From NCBI RefSeq assembly GCF_008806345.1, contig NZ_VZZJ01000010.1, forward strand, positions 124,001 to 188,000: a stretch of DNA of 64,000 nt. The letters run 5' to 3'. Shown here in pieces: positions 8,727-16,702 of the stretch. The stretch's first letter is position 1; each line of letters opens with the position of its first letter. The DNA is from Methylobacterium planeticum. Lineage in GTDB: Bacteria > Pseudomonadota > Alphaproteobacteria > Rhizobiales > Beijerinckiaceae. The position numbers and the translations under genes were made by a program. The notes beneath the pieces are model-generated. The model saw only the letters and a list, made by a program, of their open reading frames with translations, ran no database searches and had not been told where the DNA came from.

Positions 8727-9833
8727 TCACTCCGCCGCGAGGGCGATCCCCCTTCCGGATGCCCCGATCTGGCTCGCGATCCCGACCGAGGCGAGGTTCT
8801 TCGACTTGGCCTCGATCTCGAAATCGGCCCAGGCGAGGTGGCGGGCGACCAGGGCGTTGAGGGCCCGGTTCCACATCAGGTCGGAATGGGCCGCGAGGTC
8901 GCGCCAGGAATGGCCCTCCGCCCGGAGCTTGGCGAAATCCGGGAGCGCGTCGGGATCGTGGCCGGGCAGGACCGCCTCGCGGGAGACGCTGACATGCGCG
9001 ACCGGGCGGACGCCGCGCCAGGATCTGCGGATGCGGGCGATGCGGGGATCCTCCGGCTCGAGGTACCGGCCGCCGCTCTCGACCCAGTGGTGGTGGAGGT
9101 CGAGGACCACCGGGACGAGGTCGGCGAGCGCCAGGACCGCGTCGAGGCCGAAGGCATTCTCGTCGTTCTCGACGGTGACGAGGTTGCGGGCCACCGCGCT
9201 GACCCGGGGCAGGGTCTCGCGCCAGCCCGCGACGCCGGGGTCGCGGGCCCCGACATGGATGTTGATGTGGGCGCCGTGCGGGTGCCAGCCGGTGCCGTAG
9301 CCCATCAGGTCCATCAGCTCCGCGTGGTAGTCGAGGTCCTCGATGCCGTTCCGGAGGGCCGCGGGGTTGCGTGAGGCGAGGATGCAGAACGGGCCGGGAT
9401 GCAGGCTGAGGCGCACGCCGAGCGCGCGGGCCCGGGCGCCGGCCTCGGCGAGGCCGGTCTCCACCGCCCGGCGCAGGTCGGCCTGCGCGTAGAGGGGCCG
9501 GATCGCCGGGTGGGTGTAGGCGGGCAGGATCGAACTCGCCATGCGCAGGAGCCGCTCCAGGGGCGGGCGCGCCCCCACCCACTCGATCTGGCGGCGCAGG
9601 GCCACGAGGTTGTGGCTCACGGTCTCGGCGAGCTTCACCTGCGCGGCGGCCGGGGCGAGCCTCTGCAGGTAGGCGATCGTCACGCTGGTGACGTTCATGG
9701 AAAGGGCCGCCTCGCGGGCCGCCTTCAGGGTCTTGTGGGTACCGGGCGGCTCGTCCGGGATGAACTTGCAGCAGAAGCCGAGGCGCGGGGTGTCGGCGGG
9801 CGCGGCGCCGGGGGTGATGGGGCTGTCGGTCAT
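8727..9833 (-). CDS. uvsE: UV DNA damage endonuclease (UvsE/UvdE)
   Basis: A 368-residue TIM-barrel endonuclease of the UVDE family, which nicks DNA 5' to UV photoproducts and some abasic sites as an alternative excision repair route. Family blocks visible are RLGFCCKFIP near the N-terminus, RLSLHPGPFCILAS, DLDYHAELMDLMGYG, HINIHVGA, the metal-ligand segment NLVTVENDE, VVLDLHHHW, and HSDLMWNRAL near the C-terminus. The many conserved His, Glu and Asp residues are the metal ligands of the AP-endonuclease-like barrel. It is preceded by the terminator-like hairpin of the upstream stress operon, so it probably has its own promoter. Its position beside stress genes fits a UV- and desiccation-exposed lifestyle, which is inference. 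Confidence 0.92.
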   Translation of the reverse strand: MTDSPITPGAAPADTPRLGFCCKFIPDEPPGTHKTLKAAREAALSMNVTSVTIAYLQRLAPAAAQVKLAETVSHNLVALRRQIEWVGARPPLERLLRMASSILPAYTHPAIRPLYAQADLRRAVETGLAEAGARARALGVRLSLHPGPFCILASRNPAALRNGIEDLDYHAELMDLMGYGTGWHPHGAHINIHVGARDPGVAGWRETLPRVSAVARNLVTVENDENAFGLDAVLALADLVPVVLDLHHHWVESGGRYLEPEDPRIARIRRSWRGVRPVAHVSVSREAVLPGHDPDALPDFAKLRAEGHSWRDLAAHSDLMWNRALNALVARHLAWADFEIEAKSKNLASVGIASQIGASGRGIALAAE

Positions 9834-9922
9834 GGTGCGACAACGCCGAAGCGGCGGTTTCGACGCACGGACCCGGCCCGCACATCATCGGTCCGGCGAC
9901 GCCCGCAAGCCCGAACGAAGAT

Positions 9923-9944
9923 GGGCGGCGCGAAGGCGCCGCCC
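9923..9944 (-). terminator. Hairpin terminator after the stress operon
   Basis: A perfect 9-bp stem (GGGCGGCGC paired with GCGCCGCCC) with a 4-base loop lies 30 bases beyond the stop of the last gene in the minus-strand operon. No uridine tract follows, so termination would be weak or assisted; the position argues for a transcript end before uvsE. Confidence 0.5.
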
Positions 9945-9973
9945 GTGTCGGGACCTTGCCGGTGGGCCGCGGC

Positions 9974-10876
9974 TCAGAGCCGGTGCGCGGTCCGGTCGCT
10001 GCCCTGGTAGCCGCCGGCGGGCTCGCCCTGGACGCCGGCGCGCTGGGCGGCGGCATTGAGGTTGTCCGGGTCGAGGGCGCTCTCCACGAACTCGCGGCCG
10101 CGGCTCGTGACGTCGCGGGCGTAGCGCAGGCCCTGGTCGCGCAGCTCGTCCGCGTAGGGGCCGAGGTTGCGGTCCTCCTGGCGGGTGCGCGGCAGCAGCG
10201 CCCCGAGGAGGAGGCCCGCCGCCACGCCGACGACGCCGACGAGGAGCGGGTTCTCGGTGACGAACTGCTCCACCGCGGTGCGGCCCTGGTGCAGCTGGTC
10301 GCGGCCGCGGCTCGCCACGTCCTCGACCCGGCGGCGATGGGTCCGGCCCATGTCCGAGACCCAGGTGCGGGCGTCGTCGTAGACGTCCGCGGCGCGCTCG
10401 CGGGCGTCCTGCGCCGCGCCCTTGACGCTGTCGGCGAGGTCGGCGGCGCGGCCCTGGGCCTGGCCGGCGAGGTCCGAGGCCCTGTCGCGGGCCTGGCCCG
10501 CGAGATCCGTGGCCTTGTCGCGGGCCTGGTCGGCGAGGCCGGAGGCCTTGTCGGCCGCCTGGGAAGCGGCCTGGGACGCCGCGTCCTGCGCCTGGCGGGT
10601 GGCGCCGGAGAGGGTATGGTCGAAGCTCGCCGTGCGGGCATGCGGGTCGGTGTTGCCGGCGCCGAGCGGGTCGTGCACGCCGGCCGGGTCCGGCCTCAGG
10701 CTGAAATCCTGCGGCTTGGCGTGGGGGTCGAGGCTGCCCGGCGGCGGGCGGTCGGTGCCGCCGGCGCCCACCGCGTGGAGCGAGCCGGCGGCGGAGCCGC
10801 TCGGCAGGCCGGAGGCGGCGGCGATTTCGTCCGGGAGGGTGCGGCCCGGCGGGTTCGGCTTGATCGGGTCACTCAT
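9974..10876 (-). CDS. LEA-like repeat protein with a C-terminal membrane segment
   Basis: A 300-residue protein with the ATG at 10874-10876 preceded by AGGAG. Residues 1-100 are disordered and rich in Gly, Pro and Asp. The centre (about 105-165) is a run of 11-residue amphipathic repeats of the form LAGQARDRASD and LADQARDKATD, the pattern of group-3 LEA proteins, which fold on drying. A hydrophobic segment follows (NPLLVGVVGVAAGLLLGALL), resembling the single anchor of ElaB/DUF883-type proteins, then a soluble tail. It is the last gene of a four-gene operon with DUF3618 and DUF1469 membrane proteins. A role in membrane protection under desiccation or osmotic stress is inferred from composition and from the EcfG-like promoter upstream of the operon. 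Confidence 0.72.
   Translation of the reverse strand: MSDPIKPNPPGRTLPDEIAAASGLPSGSAAGSLHAVGAGGTDRPPPGSLDPHAKPQDFSLRPDPAGVHDPLGAGNTDPHARTASFDHTLSGATRQAQDAASQAASQAADKASGLADQARDKATDLAGQARDRASDLAGQAQGRAADLADSVKGAAQDARERAADVYDDARTWVSDMGRTHRRRVEDVASRGRDQLHQGRTAVEQFVTENPLLVGVVGVAAGLLLGALLPRTRQEDRNLGPYADELRDQGLRYARDVTSRGREFVESALDPDNLNAAAQRAGVQGEPAGGYQGSDRTAHRL
10456..10554. repeat. Three tandem 33-bp coding repeats (11-residue LEA-like units)
   Basis: Units at 10456-10488, 10489-10521 and 10522-10554 are near-identical at the DNA level and encode the 11-residue amphipathic repeats. A more diverged unit lies next to them on the low-coordinate side. The frame is preserved, so copy number could change by slippage without disrupting the gene. 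Confidence 0.75.
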
Positions 10877-10952
10877 CGGTTGCTCCTCGTATCGGTCTGG
10901 ATGGCCCGTCCGGGCCTCGATCGGGGTGGGTCGCGGGCGAGCGCGGTGCGGG

Positions 10953-11017
10953 GGTCGGCGCGACGTCTCGGCGCGGGGTCTCGGCGCGGGGTCTCGGCGC
11001 GACGTCTCTGCGCGCCT
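10953..11017. repeat. 13-bp minisatellite, about five units, between two operon genes
   Basis: The unit TCTCGGCGCGGGG or TCTCGGCGCGACG recurs head to tail at 10966-10978, 10979-10991 and 10992-11004. Degenerate copies lie at 10953-10965 and 11005-11017. It fills the gap between the stop of the DUF3618 gene and the start of the LEA-like gene. Function unknown; it could change spacing within the transcript. Confidence 0.7.
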
Positions 11018-11025
11018 TGGCCGCG

Positions 11026-11415
11026 TCAGGCCTGCATCTCCTCGGCGAGGTCGCGGGCCGGGTGCCGGGTCGGCTGGTCCGGGTCGTAGACGCGGGCGGC
11101 GCCGGTGTTCAGGACCGGCACCCGCTCGGCGGCGCGTCGCATCCGCCGCCGGCGGTTCTCGGCGGCGGCGTCGTTCGACATCCGGTGCAGGAGCCAGCCG
11201 ATGCCCGCCGCGATGATCATGACCGGGACGGGGTTGCGCCGCACCGCCTCGAGCGCGCCGTCGTAGACGCCGTTGAGGGGGGTGCGCCGGGCCGAGCCGA
11301 GCATCTCGTCGACGATGCTCGACACCGAGAGCCGGTCCTGGATCCGGTCGATCGTCTGGTCTAGCCGGGCGCGGCTCGCCTCGATGTCCTTCTCCAACTC
11401 GTTCATCGAACTCAT
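11026..11415 (-). CDS. DUF3618 family membrane protein
   Basis: A 129-residue protein. The N-terminal motif LEKDIEASRARLDQTIDRIQ is the DUF3618 signature, followed by a single hydrophobic helix (VPVMIIAAGIGWLLHRM) and a basic tail. The ATG start shares one base with the stop of the preceding DUF1469 gene (TGATG arrangement), which fixes the start and implies coupled translation. DUF3618 and DUF1469 genes are commonly adjacent in Alphaproteobacteria, often with YtxH- or DUF883-like proteins. The molecular role is unknown; an envelope-stress function is the usual inference. Confidence 0.82.
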   Translation of the reverse strand: MSSMNELEKDIEASRARLDQTIDRIQDRLSVSSIVDEMLGSARRTPLNGVYDGALEAVRRNPVPVMIIAAGIGWLLHRMSNDAAAENRRRRMRRAAERVPVLNTGAARVYDPDQPTRHPARDLAEEMQA

Positions 11416-11828
11416 CAGGAAACCCTCTCGGACAGGGCACGGGCGTCCTGGCGAACCTGGCGCGTGGTGCGGGTGGGCGCGAGCGTCGAGAGCGACATGG
11501 CGGAGCGGCCCCAGAGCGCCATGCCGATCGCCAGGACGAGGAGCACGCCGCCGACGATCAGGGCGGAGAGCCATTCCGAGCCCACGATGGTGGCAAGCCA
11601 CTTCACCAGGGCATCGACGAGGACGAGGAGCGCCACCACCGCGAAGACCGCGGCGCCGACGAAGCAGGCGAGCCCGATGAAGAGCGAGCGCACGTTGCTC
11701 GCCATCTCGGTGCGGAAGAGGGCGATCTCCTTGCGGGCGAGCTCGTTGGTCTCGCGCAGCGCGTCGCCGATCAGGCTCTGGATGCTGCTGGCGCCCGGGG
11801 GTGGCGTCGGGGTCGGTCCGTTCGACAT
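11415..11828 (-). CDS. Phage-holin-superfamily / DUF1469 (YqjE-like) membrane protein
   Basis: A 137-residue protein. The N-terminal part contains IGDALRETNELARKEIALFR, an amphipathic helix typical of DUF1469, followed by two transmembrane helices (SLFIGLACFVGAAVFAVVAL and ALIVGGVLLVLAIGMALWG) and a short basic tail. The holin superfamily name comes from topology; there is no phage context here. It overlaps DUF3618 by one base downstream and follows the first operon gene by 12 bases. Homologous cassettes in other Alphaproteobacteria are stress-induced; that is family knowledge, not visible here. Confidence 0.8.
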   Translation of the reverse strand: MSNGPTPTPPPGASSIQSLIGDALRETNELARKEIALFRTEMASNVRSLFIGLACFVGAAVFAVVALLVLVDALVKWLATIVGSEWLSALIVGGVLLVLAIGMALWGRSAMSLSTLAPTRTTRQVRQDARALSERVS

Positions 11829-11840
11829 GGGGCGGCGACC

Positions 11841-12404
11841 TCAGGCGCGGTGGCTGGGGTGGCGGCCGTCAAAGTCGCGGTCCTCGGACAGGCTCGACGA
11901 CTTGATGAAGCGGGCGGCGATGAAGCCCGCCACGAAGGTGCCGACCGCGACCGCCACCGGCGCCCGCCGGGCGAAGGCCTCCGCCTCCTCGTAGAAGTCC
12001 GTGAAGCTGCGCGCCTCGATCGAGCCGCCGAGCTGCTCCAGGCCCTCGGCGGCGCTGTCGAAGAAGGCTTTGATGTTCGGGCGGTCGTCGAAGGTGCGGC
12101 TCGAATCCCGCAGCGTCCGGGCGAGGTCGCTGACCGACTGGGCGGCGTCGCCCTTGCGGCGCTCGACGTAATCCTGCGCCTGGGCCCGGGCCGCATCCAT
12201 CAGCCCGCGCCCGCGCTCGACCGCAACGTCGGCGATGTCCTCGACGTCGCCCTTCAGACCGCGCCAATCCGCCTGCTCGTCCGCCGCGGAGGCCCCGGCG
12301 GGCGGGGCCGCGGAAGAAGCCGCGGAAGACGCCGCGGCCGAGGCCGGGGAGGCGGGACCACCGGCGTGACCCGACGTCTGATGGGGAAACTCGCTGGCGG
12401 CCAT
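11841..12404 (-). CDS. Hypothetical stress-operon protein, first gene, with coiled-coil and C-terminal hydrophobic helix
   Basis: A 187-residue protein with an Ala/Ser-rich disordered N-terminus, a central amphipathic region (DYVERRKGDAAQSVSDLART) and a weak hydrophobic helix near the end (APVAVAVGTFVAGFIAARF), so it is probably membrane-attached. The layout resembles the so-called nutrient-deprivation-induced proteins of Rhizobiales, but I cannot place it firmly. It is the promoter-proximal gene of the operon, with an EcfG-like promoter 76 bases upstream of the ATG. Likely one of several scaffold or membrane-protecting proteins of the general stress response. Confidence 0.65.
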   Translation of the reverse strand: MAASEFPHQTSGHAGGPASPASAAASSAASSAAPPAGASAADEQADWRGLKGDVEDIADVAVERGRGLMDAARAQAQDYVERRKGDAAQSVSDLARTLRDSSRTFDDRPNIKAFFDSAAEGLEQLGGSIEARSFTDFYEEAEAFARRAPVAVAVGTFVAGFIAARFIKSSSLSEDRDFDGRHPSHRA

Positions 12405-12479
12405 GGGGCGTACTCCTTGCGCAGGCGCCGGGCGGAGCCGCCGGAGGCGCGTCGGGGTGAGGCATGATGTCGGCTGAGT

Positions 12480-12504
12480 AACCGCCCCGGCTGCCGCCGG
12501 TTCC
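12480..12504 (-). promoter_or_regulatory. EcfG-type stress promoter (GGAAC-N16-GGTT) for the stress operon
   Basis: Read on the minus strand, GGAAC at 12504-12500 is followed after 16 bases by GGTT at 12483-12480, one mismatch from the alphaproteobacterial general stress consensus GGAAC-N16-CGTT. It lies 76 bases upstream of the first operon ATG, a suitable promoter distance. Not experimentally shown. Confidence 0.55.
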
Positions 12505-12722
12505 GCACCGTCCCCCCGGGGGATCCCGGGCCGGCCCGCGCCTTGCTCCGGGCCCCGGCACGCGGGGGCATCGGGCGGGGGACGGGGCGGCGATCGGGTC
12601 TCCCGCGGGGCGGCAAGTCAGGCTTCGTTCAGGTGATGCGGCGCAGCATCGGCCAAGGTTGAGCGGGTGGGATCGGGAGCCAGGGCCGCGCGGCCTCACA
12701 GGGCATCGCGGCCGTCCGGAGT

Positions 12723-12747
12723 GGAACAGGCCGGGATTTTCCTCGTG
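12723..12747 (+). promoter_or_regulatory. EcfG-like promoter (GGAAC-N16-CGTG) upstream of otsA
   Basis: GGAAC at 12723-12727 and CGTG at 12744-12747 are spaced by 16 bases, one mismatch from GGAAC-N16-CGTT. The first otsA start candidate lies 98 bases downstream. Trehalose synthesis genes are known EcfG/PhyR targets in Rhizobiales, which supports the call. Confidence 0.5.
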
Positions 12748-12845
12748 CGAGCGCGGATTCGGCATCTTGACCCGGGGGTCGCGATCGCGCTTGGCTAGCG
12801 CCAACGGATCGCGCTCGGCTTCCGCGCGTTCACCCGAGGAAACGT

Positions 12846-14321
12846 ATGGTCGAGCGCGGGGTCCTCCGCGCTCGCGCCCTGAGGACCGGAGCCGGCTTCG
12901 TGGCACGCCTAGTGATCGTATCGAACCGCGTGGCCGTGCCCGAGGAGGGCAGCAAGGCGGTGGCAGCCGGCGGCTTGGCCGTTGCCGTGAAGGAAGCCTT
13001 CACGGGCTACGAGGGGCTGTGGTTCGGCTGGAGCGGCAACGTCGTCGAGGACCCCTCCGAGGAACCGACCCTGATCGACCGCGACCGCGTCCAGTACGCG
13101 GTGGTCGACCTCTCACCCCAGGACCACCGGGAATACTACGCGGGCTTCGCCAACCGGGCCCTGTGGCCGATCATGCATTACCGGCTCGGCCTCGGCGCCT
13201 TCTCGCGCTCGGACTATGCGGGCTATTGCCGGGTCAACCGGATCTTCGCGCGCCAGCTCGCCAGGCTCGTCGAGCCCGACGACATCATCTGGGTGCACGA
13301 TTACCACCTGCTGCCGCTCGCCTCGGAGCTGCGCGGCCTCGGCATCGCCAACCCGATCGGCTACTTCCACCACATCCCCTGGCCCGCCGCGGACGTGTTC
13401 AACACCCTGCCGGCCAGCAACGACCTCCTGCGCGCCATCGCGGATTACGACCTGATCGGCCTGCAGACCGACCCGGACGTGCAGAACCTGCACCGCAACC
13501 TCTGCGACACGCTGCGGGCGATCCCGCTGGGCGGCGGCTCGCTCATGGTCGACGGGCGCCGCACCCGCATCCGCTCCTTCCCGATCGGGATCGACGTGGC
13601 GGGCTTCAAGGACGCGGCCGAGAAGGCGAACTCGAACAAGACCGTGCGCGACACGATCGCGGGCCTGCGCACCCGCAAGCTGCTGGTCGGCGTCGACCGG
13701 CTCGACTACTCGAAGGGGGTGCCCGAGCGCATGGAGGCGGTGGAGCGCTTCTTCGCCTCGAATCCCGACCAGCGCGGCAACCTGGTCTACATCCAGATCA
13801 CGCCCAAATCCCGCAGCGAGGTGCCGGAATACGAGCAGCTCTCCCGCGAGGTCAACGAGACCGTGGGCGAGATCAACGGCGCGCTCGGCGACCCGGCCTG
13901 GACCCCGATCCAGTACGTCACCAAGGCCTATCCGCGGCCGGTCCTGGCAGGGCTCTACCGGGCCGCCCGCGTCGGCCTCGTGACGCCGATGCGCGACGGC
14001 ATGAACCTCGTCGCCAAGGAATACATCGTGGCGCAGAGCGAGGAGGATCCGGGCGTCCTCGTCCTCTCCAAGTTCGCGGGCGCGGCACGCCAGCTGCCCG
14101 AGGCGCTGCTGGTGAACCCCTATGACCGCTTCGAGGTCGCCGAGGCGATCCGGACCGCGCTCTACATGCCGCGGGGCGAGCGCCTGGAGCGCTGGAAGCC
14201 CATGGTCGAGCGCATGACCCGCGAGGACGTGGATTGGTGGGCGCGCAACTTCCTCTCGGAGCTCGAGAACTTCCGCACCGTGGAGCGCGAGCCGCCGACG
14301 GCCGCCGCCGCGGCCGAGTAG
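12846..14321 (+). CDS. otsA: Alpha,alpha-trehalose-phosphate synthase (UDP- or GDP-forming)
   Basis: A GT20 glycosyltransferase that joins a sugar-nucleotide glucose to glucose-6-phosphate to give trehalose-6-phosphate, in the cytoplasm. Motifs are [13 protein letters not shown] at the N-terminus, [50 protein letters not shown] and [12 protein letters not shown], all classic OtsA elements. Length (491) fits a single-domain synthase with no fused phosphatase. Two starts are possible: ATG at 12846 with GAGGA at 12836-12840, or GTG at 12900 with GGAG at 12888-12891. The second matches the usual N-terminus of homologues better. No otsB lies in the window. It heads the trehalose/glycogen locus, with glgX 49 bases downstream. 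Confidence 0.95.
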   Translation: MVERGVLRARALRTGAGFVARLVIVSNRVAVPEEGSKAVAAGGLAVAVKEAFTGYEGLWFGWSGNVVEDPSEEPTLIDRDRVQYAVVDLSPQDHREYYAGFANRALWPIMHYRLGLGAFSRSDYAGYCRVNRIFARQLARLVEPDDIIWVHDYHLLPLASELRGLGIANPIGYFHHIPWPAADVFNTLPASNDLLRAIADYDLIGLQTDPDVQNLHRNLCDTLRAIPLGGGSLMVDGRRTRIRSFPIGIDVAGFKDAAEKANSNKTVRDTIAGLRTRKLLVGVDRLDYSKGVPERMEAVERFFASNPDQRGNLVYIQITPKSRSEVPEYEQLSREVNETVGEINGALGDPAWTPIQYVTKAYPRPVLAGLYRAARVGLVTPMRDGMNLVAKEYIVAQSEEDPGVLVLSKFAGAARQLPEALLVNPYDRFEVAEAIRTALYMPRGERLERWKPMVERMTREDVDWWARNFLSELENFRTVEREPPTAAAAAE

Positions 14322-14370
14322 CCCGCCGGACCATGCCAGGGGCCGCCGATCGCGTCCGGTCGCGCCGCGC

Positions 14371-16488
14371 ATGATCGCGGTCGACGACGGCGTGCCGGCT
14401 CCGCTCGGCGCGCATTTCGACGGGCGCGGCGTCAACTTCGCGCTGTTCTCCGAGAACGCCACCGCGGTCGACCTCTGCCTGTTCGACCCGGGCGAGCGCC
14501 ACGAGACCCGCACGATCCGCCTGCCCCGGCGCACCGACGACGTCTTCCACGGCTACCTCCGGGGCGTCCTGCCCGGGCAGCTCTACGGCTACCGGGTGCA
14601 CGGGCCCTGGGACCCGGCCCGGGGCCACCGCTTCAACCCGGCCAAGCTCGTCCTCGACCCCTACGCCCGGGAGATCGCGGGGCGCATCCACTGGCACGAT
14701 TCCCTCTACGCCTACCGGCGCGGCCTGCAGCGGCCGGACCAGATCGACCGCCGCGACAGCGCGCTGCACATGCCGAAGGGCGTGGTCACCGCCCCCGAGG
14801 TGCCCGACCTCGCGCTCCAGCCGGTTCGGCGGCCCCTGTCCGAGACCGTGATCTACGAGGCGCACGTCAAAGCGCTGACGATGACCCACCCGGAGGTGCC
14901 GGAGGCCGAGCGCGGCACCTACGCGGCCCTGGCGCACCCCGCCATCATCGAGCACCTGTGGAAGCTCGGCGTCACCGCCCTCGAATTGCTGCCGATCCAG
15001 GCCTTCGCGGACGACCGCTTCCTGGTCGAGCGCGGCCTCGTCAACTTCTGGGGCTACTCGCCGCTCAACTACTTCGCCCCCGATCCGCGCTATCTCGGGG
15101 CGAGCGGCATCACCGGCCTCAAGGCGGCGATCCGCGAGCTCAACGCGGCCGGGATCGAGACCATCCTGGACGTCGTCTACAACCACACCGCGGAGGCCGA
15201 CCATACCGGCCCGACGCTCTCGTTCCGGGGCATCGACAACGCCGCCTACTACAAGCTCGACCCCGCCGACCCGCGCCGCGAGATCGACTGCACGGGCTGC
15301 GGCAACACCTTCGAGGCGGCCCATCCGCGGGTGATGCAGCTCATCCTCGATTCCCTGCGCCACTGGGTGACGGCCTACGGGGTGGCGGGCTTCCGCTTCG
15401 ACCTCGCCTCGAGCCTCGGGCGCGCGCCCCACGACTTCACCCCGCGGGCGGCCTTCTTCCAGGCCGTGGCGCAGGACCCGGTGCTCGCCCGGGTCAAGCT
15501 CATCGCCGAGCCCTGGGACATCGGCATGGGGGGCTACCAGCTCGGCGGCTACCCGCGGGGCTGGAGCGAGTGGAACGACCAGTTCCGCGACAGCGTGCGG
15601 GGCTTCTGGCGGGGCGATCCCGGCCAGCTGCCGAAGCTGACGCAGGGGCTGTCGGGCTCCCGCGAGATCTTCGCGCCCTCGCGCCGCTCGCCGCTGGCCA
15701 GCATCAACTTCGCGGCGAGCCACGACGGCTACACCCTGGCGGACGTCGTCGCCTACGAGGAGAAGCACAACGCGGCCAACGGCGAGGACAACCGCGACGG
15801 GCACGGCCACAACGTCTCGCGCAATTACGGGGTCGAGGGCCCGACGGAGGATCCCGGCATCCGGGCGCTCCGGGCGCGCCAGACCCGCAACCTCCTGGCC
15901 ACGATCTTCCTGGCGCAGGGCGTGCCCATGCTGCTGATGGGCGACGAGCGCGCCCGCACGCAGGGCGGCAACAACAACGCCTATTGCCAGGACAACCCGA
16001 CGAGCTGGATGGACTGGGCGCGGGACCCCGACCCGGACCTCGCGGCCTTCGTGGCCGCCCTGACGCGCCTGCGCCGGGAGCAGCCGGCCTTGCGCCGCCG
16101 CGACTTCCTCGACGGGGCCCGCATCGCCCCCGACGCCCCCTTGCGCGACGTGCACTGGCTCGCCCCCGACGGCACCGAGATGGACGAGGCCGACTGGGGG
16201 GACGCCGCGCGGCGCTGCCTCGGCATGCAGATCGGCAACGACATCGCGCATGGCGAGCGCGTCCTCGTGCTCCTCAATGCCGGGGAGGCGGCCTGCGACT
16301 TCGCCCTCAGCCCGCTGATCGGCGGGCCCTGGCGCCCGGTCTTCGACACGGCCCTGCCGACCGGGGCGGTGCCGCCGGGCCACGCCCCCGTCCGCGCCGG
16401 CGCCCACGTGGCGATGCCGGCCCGCTCGGTCCTCGTGCTCACCGGCGGGAACGGGACGGTCGCGGGCTTCGTGCCCGGGACCGCCTGA
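14371..16488 (+). CDS. glgX: Glycogen debranching enzyme, isoamylase type
   Basis: A 705-residue GH13_11 enzyme that hydrolyses alpha-1,6 branches of glycogen or limit dextrins. An N-terminal CBM48 (PLGAHFDGRGVNFALFSENA) leads into the catalytic barrel. The conserved regions are VVYNHTAEAD, GFRFDLASSLG (nucleophile Asp about residue 344), LIAEPWDIGMGGYQLGG (acid Glu about 380) and NFAASHDGYTLADVV. MGDERARTQGGNNNAYCQDN is typical of GlgX. Its products would feed GlgP, MalQ and TreY/TreZ encoded nearby. In several bacteria TreX, the debranching partner of TreY/TreZ, is the same family; the position just before treZ makes a TreX-like role equally plausible. Confidence 0.93.
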   Translation: MIAVDDGVPAPLGAHFDGRGVNFALFSENATAVDLCLFDPGERHETRTIRLPRRTDDVFHGYLRGVLPGQLYGYRVHGPWDPARGHRFNPAKLVLDPYAREIAGRIHWHDSLYAYRRGLQRPDQIDRRDSALHMPKGVVTAPEVPDLALQPVRRPLSETVIYEAHVKALTMTHPEVPEAERGTYAALAHPAIIEHLWKLGVTALELLPIQAFADDRFLVERGLVNFWGYSPLNYFAPDPRYLGASGITGLKAAIRELNAAGIETILDVVYNHTAEADHTGPTLSFRGIDNAAYYKLDPADPRREIDCTGCGNTFEAAHPRVMQLILDSLRHWVTAYGVAGFRFDLASSLGRAPHDFTPRAAFFQAVAQDPVLARVKLIAEPWDIGMGGYQLGGYPRGWSEWNDQFRDSVRGFWRGDPGQLPKLTQGLSGSREIFAPSRRSPLASINFAASHDGYTLADVVAYEEKHNAANGEDNRDGHGHNVSRNYGVEGPTEDPGIRALRARQTRNLLATIFLAQGVPMLLMGDERARTQGGNNNAYCQDNPTSWMDWARDPDPDLAAFVAALTRLRREQPALRRRDFLDGARIAPDAPLRDVHWLAPDGTEMDEADWGDAARRCLGMQIGNDIAHGERVLVLLNAGEAACDFALSPLIGGPWRPVFDTALPTGAVPPGHAPVRAGAHVAMPARSVLVLTGGNGTVAGFVPGTA

Positions 16489-16617
16489 GGGCCCCGCCGC
16501 CCCGGCCCCGATCCGCGCCCCGCGCCCCGCAATCGCCGGCCGAGGCGTCGCATTTTGCACCGGACCGGCGCGGGGCACCGGTTGCCGCTTTCCTGCGCCG
16601 CCATAGTTGCGGTGCGG

Positions 16618-16643
16618 GGAACCAGACCGATCCGGGCGGCCTT
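16618..16643 (+). promoter_or_regulatory. Weak EcfG-like element upstream of treZ
   Basis: GGAAC at 16618-16622 is followed after 17 bases by CCTT at 16640-16643, so both the -10 sequence and the spacing depart from the consensus. It sits 60 bases before the treZ start. Listed because the neighbouring otsA and glgA carry better matches; it may be chance. Confidence 0.2.
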
Positions 16644-16702
16644 CTCAGGATGGCGGCCCCCGACACGCCAGCACATGTGCGACAGATGAGGATGGTGGCC
16701 TG

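Larger units (their letters stand above)
12405..12845. other. Divergent regulatory region between the stress operon and otsA
   Basis: No gene is visible in these 441 bases. It holds two EcfG-like promoters, one on each strand (listed separately), several GC-rich inverted repeats, and a short hairpin TTGGC-TAGC-GCCAA at 12791-12804 in the probable otsA leader. Confidence 0.6.
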
